From the NCBI GenBank assembly GCA_940671915.1, contig CALNVZ010003433.1:28762367-28826366 (forward strand): a DNA stretch of 64,000 nt. The letters are read 5' to 3'. Positions 62,121 through 64,000 of this stretch are shown one piece after another. Position 1 is the stretch's first letter; each line of letters starts with the position of its first letter. The position numbers and the translations under genes were made by a program. This DNA is from Paracentrotus lividus (lineage: Eukaryota > Echinodermata > Echinoidea > Camarodonta > Echinidae). The notes below the pieces were generated by a model. It had not been told where the DNA came from. It searched no databases and saw nothing but the letters and a program-made list of their open reading frames with translations.

Positions 62121-62462
62121 TGCAACCTACATGTACTGTGAGATGAAAAGGGACAATGTTTCTTTAAAACTTTCCTTCATGCCGAACTTCTACATTGTAG
62201 GTGCTACATGTAAGTATATGAACATGACTTAGTAAAGCTCACCCTTGACCCTGGGTACATGCTGATACATGTCTAGGTTTCCAATGACAAAGTTCTCTAT
62301 TTCAAGAAAGTTAGACATTTGGTCTTGTAGGCCTTGTCAACTGCAATGCAGCGTAGACCTAATGTAATGTGCAAGGTGCAGAAAACCCTGTTGGCAAATA
62401 AACTGTAAAGTAGAAATCACGTACCATACATGTAGGCCTTCATGAAGGCCTACATTGTACAT

Positions 62463-62704
62463 GTATACCCAGTTATTGGGTGTCCGGACAGGTCGGGTGT
62501 CCGGACAGTCTGTTTTTATTGGCCATTTGAATAGGTTTACAAGCAATGATTTTGTTGGTTTTTAGCACAAAACGGTAGAAATATTGTGGGGAACAAATAT
62601 TGATGATGATAAGCATTATCTAACTTATATTTTTGGCTTAATCTAAGGGCGAAAAACATTGCTTCAATTTTGATAAGTGTCCGGATACCCAACCCCCCAT
62701 CCTA
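62463..62704. mobile_element. Partial copy related to the 57345 element
   Basis: ATACCCAGTTATTGGGTGTC, GTGTCCGGACAG and AAGTGTCCGGATACCCAACC then CCCCATCCTAC align with 57787-58015. The terminal ACAGTCTGTGTCAAA is missing. Confidence 0.65.
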
Positions 62705-64000
62705 CATGTATGTAGTGACCGCCATATACATTTCTTTTGTTGCAATATTATAAATTTTCAATTTTCCTTCATAAGGACAATCATTCATGTGCATGATTCA
62801 GAGAGACCCTAGATGAAAAAACAAACAAACAAACTGTACATCCCTGAAATAAAATGTCCTTTGCAGAGAAGTGCAGTAGACATCCATTCTTTTGTGCACA
62901 GAATTTCTACTAAATTGCCATTTAAAAGGGATTTTAATTTCATCTGCCTGAAACTCTCACAATTAAAAAACATAATTACGAGTGAGAGGAAAAGAGCACA
63001 CAATTGATTATTCTACTCAATTGTGACATCATCAGAACGTTGAACAATTAGACAAAATTGAATTTCAGGAGCACGGAGTAAAGCTTGTGTCCGCTTCTGT
63101 AACTGTCACTCAAATTGACTCAATTAATTTCAGATGGAAGAGATTAAAATCATTCTAAATTTTATCCATGGAGCTACAACTCTATGATTTATCTGAGCAC
63201 TAAATTTAATTGAATTTTTTACCATCATGATAATGGTTTGATGTGCATGTAGTATCTATAGGTTACTTGGATGATGTTACAATGTATTCTCAATTAAGTA
63301 AATTTTCCTCATCAATCAATTTCAAACAATTTAATTTTACTAATTCGATGGACACTCAATATTTCCTAGAGCATGCAGACATGAAGTGATCCATACTTGC
63401 AATTTACATACAATGTAGGCCTACATGTATGCATGTATCATTAAATAAAAAGTAGGCCCTTTAAATTTGAAGAAGAAGAGTCAAATTCAAGGTCTGCTGA
63501 TTTTTTTTTTTTAACAATTTCATTTTAATTATTTGATGGACACTCGTCCAGTAACCGTCATTTATAATTCATTACTTTTATTCCCAGAGTGTTTCATCCT
63601 TGAGAAGGGATGATCTCATGATTAAATGGAGAATTTATAGGCATCCAGGCAGTAGGAGAGAATCAACTGACATTTAATTAGGGAACAGATGCCAAGTGTA
63701 TGTATGCAAGTATAATCACCACTAATAAACCGCTACAATTGGTTGCCTCAGTTGTATCAGCAGTGCAAAAGATAGAATTTACAGTGAACAGTGACAATCT
63801 ATCAAGGAATTACATTTTGAATTGTACAAAAACTAAACACAATATGAAAGTCACTTGCTTAAATATAAAGAACCTTTGATAAAAACCAGTGCTTATTGGG
63901 GGTTAAACGGGCCTATATTAAGGGGGAGAGGTTCAGGGTCAAACATATTGATGAATAATTGGTCGGTTTTCAAATATGTAAAAACAAACTATCAATTTGA

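Overview
The window is a stretch of animal nuclear genome. It is AT-rich, with long introns, U2-type splice sites, tRNA-derived SINE-like sequences, many short inverted-repeat elements and a dense background of the word TACATGTA. The repeat spectrum and this word point to a marine invertebrate deuterostome, most likely an echinoderm such as a sea urchin; this is an inference. There are no prokaryotic operons, rRNA genes or CRISPR arrays. There are three N gaps: 16193-16217, 34384-34401 and 53547-53571.

One gene can be read with confidence. It lies on the minus strand from 60762 down to 23829 and is a homologue of ARHGAP39 (Vilse/CrossGAP), a Rho-family GTPase-activating protein. Fourteen coding exons can be placed. 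In order they give a WW domain, a long Ser/Gln/His-rich disordered linker, a MyTH4 domain and a RhoGAP domain ending in a stop codon. Every junction is in phase, except one boundary hidden in a gap. The true 5' end lies beyond the right edge of the window; a first WW domain, present in vertebrate orthologues, was not found here. One intron inside the MyTH4 domain has the hallmarks of a minor-spliceosome AT-AC (U12-type) intron. Two upstream-stop/ATG/donor segments inside the 21-kb first intron, at 41406 and 58716, could be alternative first exons giving isoforms without a WW domain. A CpG-rich segment with a TATA sequence at 45.4-46.1 kb may be their promoter.

The left part (1-16.7 kb) is a repeat graveyard. 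It holds a 1.4-kb duplicated segment (1-1411 and 14498-15928), foldback elements, a 25-bp minisatellite split by a transposon that itself carries a ~115-bp tandem array, and a TA-flanked inverted-repeat family starting CAGTGCGTCCC. That family recurs at 43-44.4 kb, where one copy has inserted into another. From 16.7 to 23.8 kb the DNA is quieter and includes the gene's 3' flank and probable 3' UTR. The introns hold further MITEs, a SINE-like unit, local tandem duplications that copied splice sites, a ~950-bp tandem array at 46.4-47.4 kb, a 1.48-kb direct duplication (52.0-53.5 and 55.3-56.8 kb) and a TA-flanked element at 57.3-58.0 kb. No intact transposase or reverse transcriptase was seen, so the visible elements look non-autonomous or decayed.
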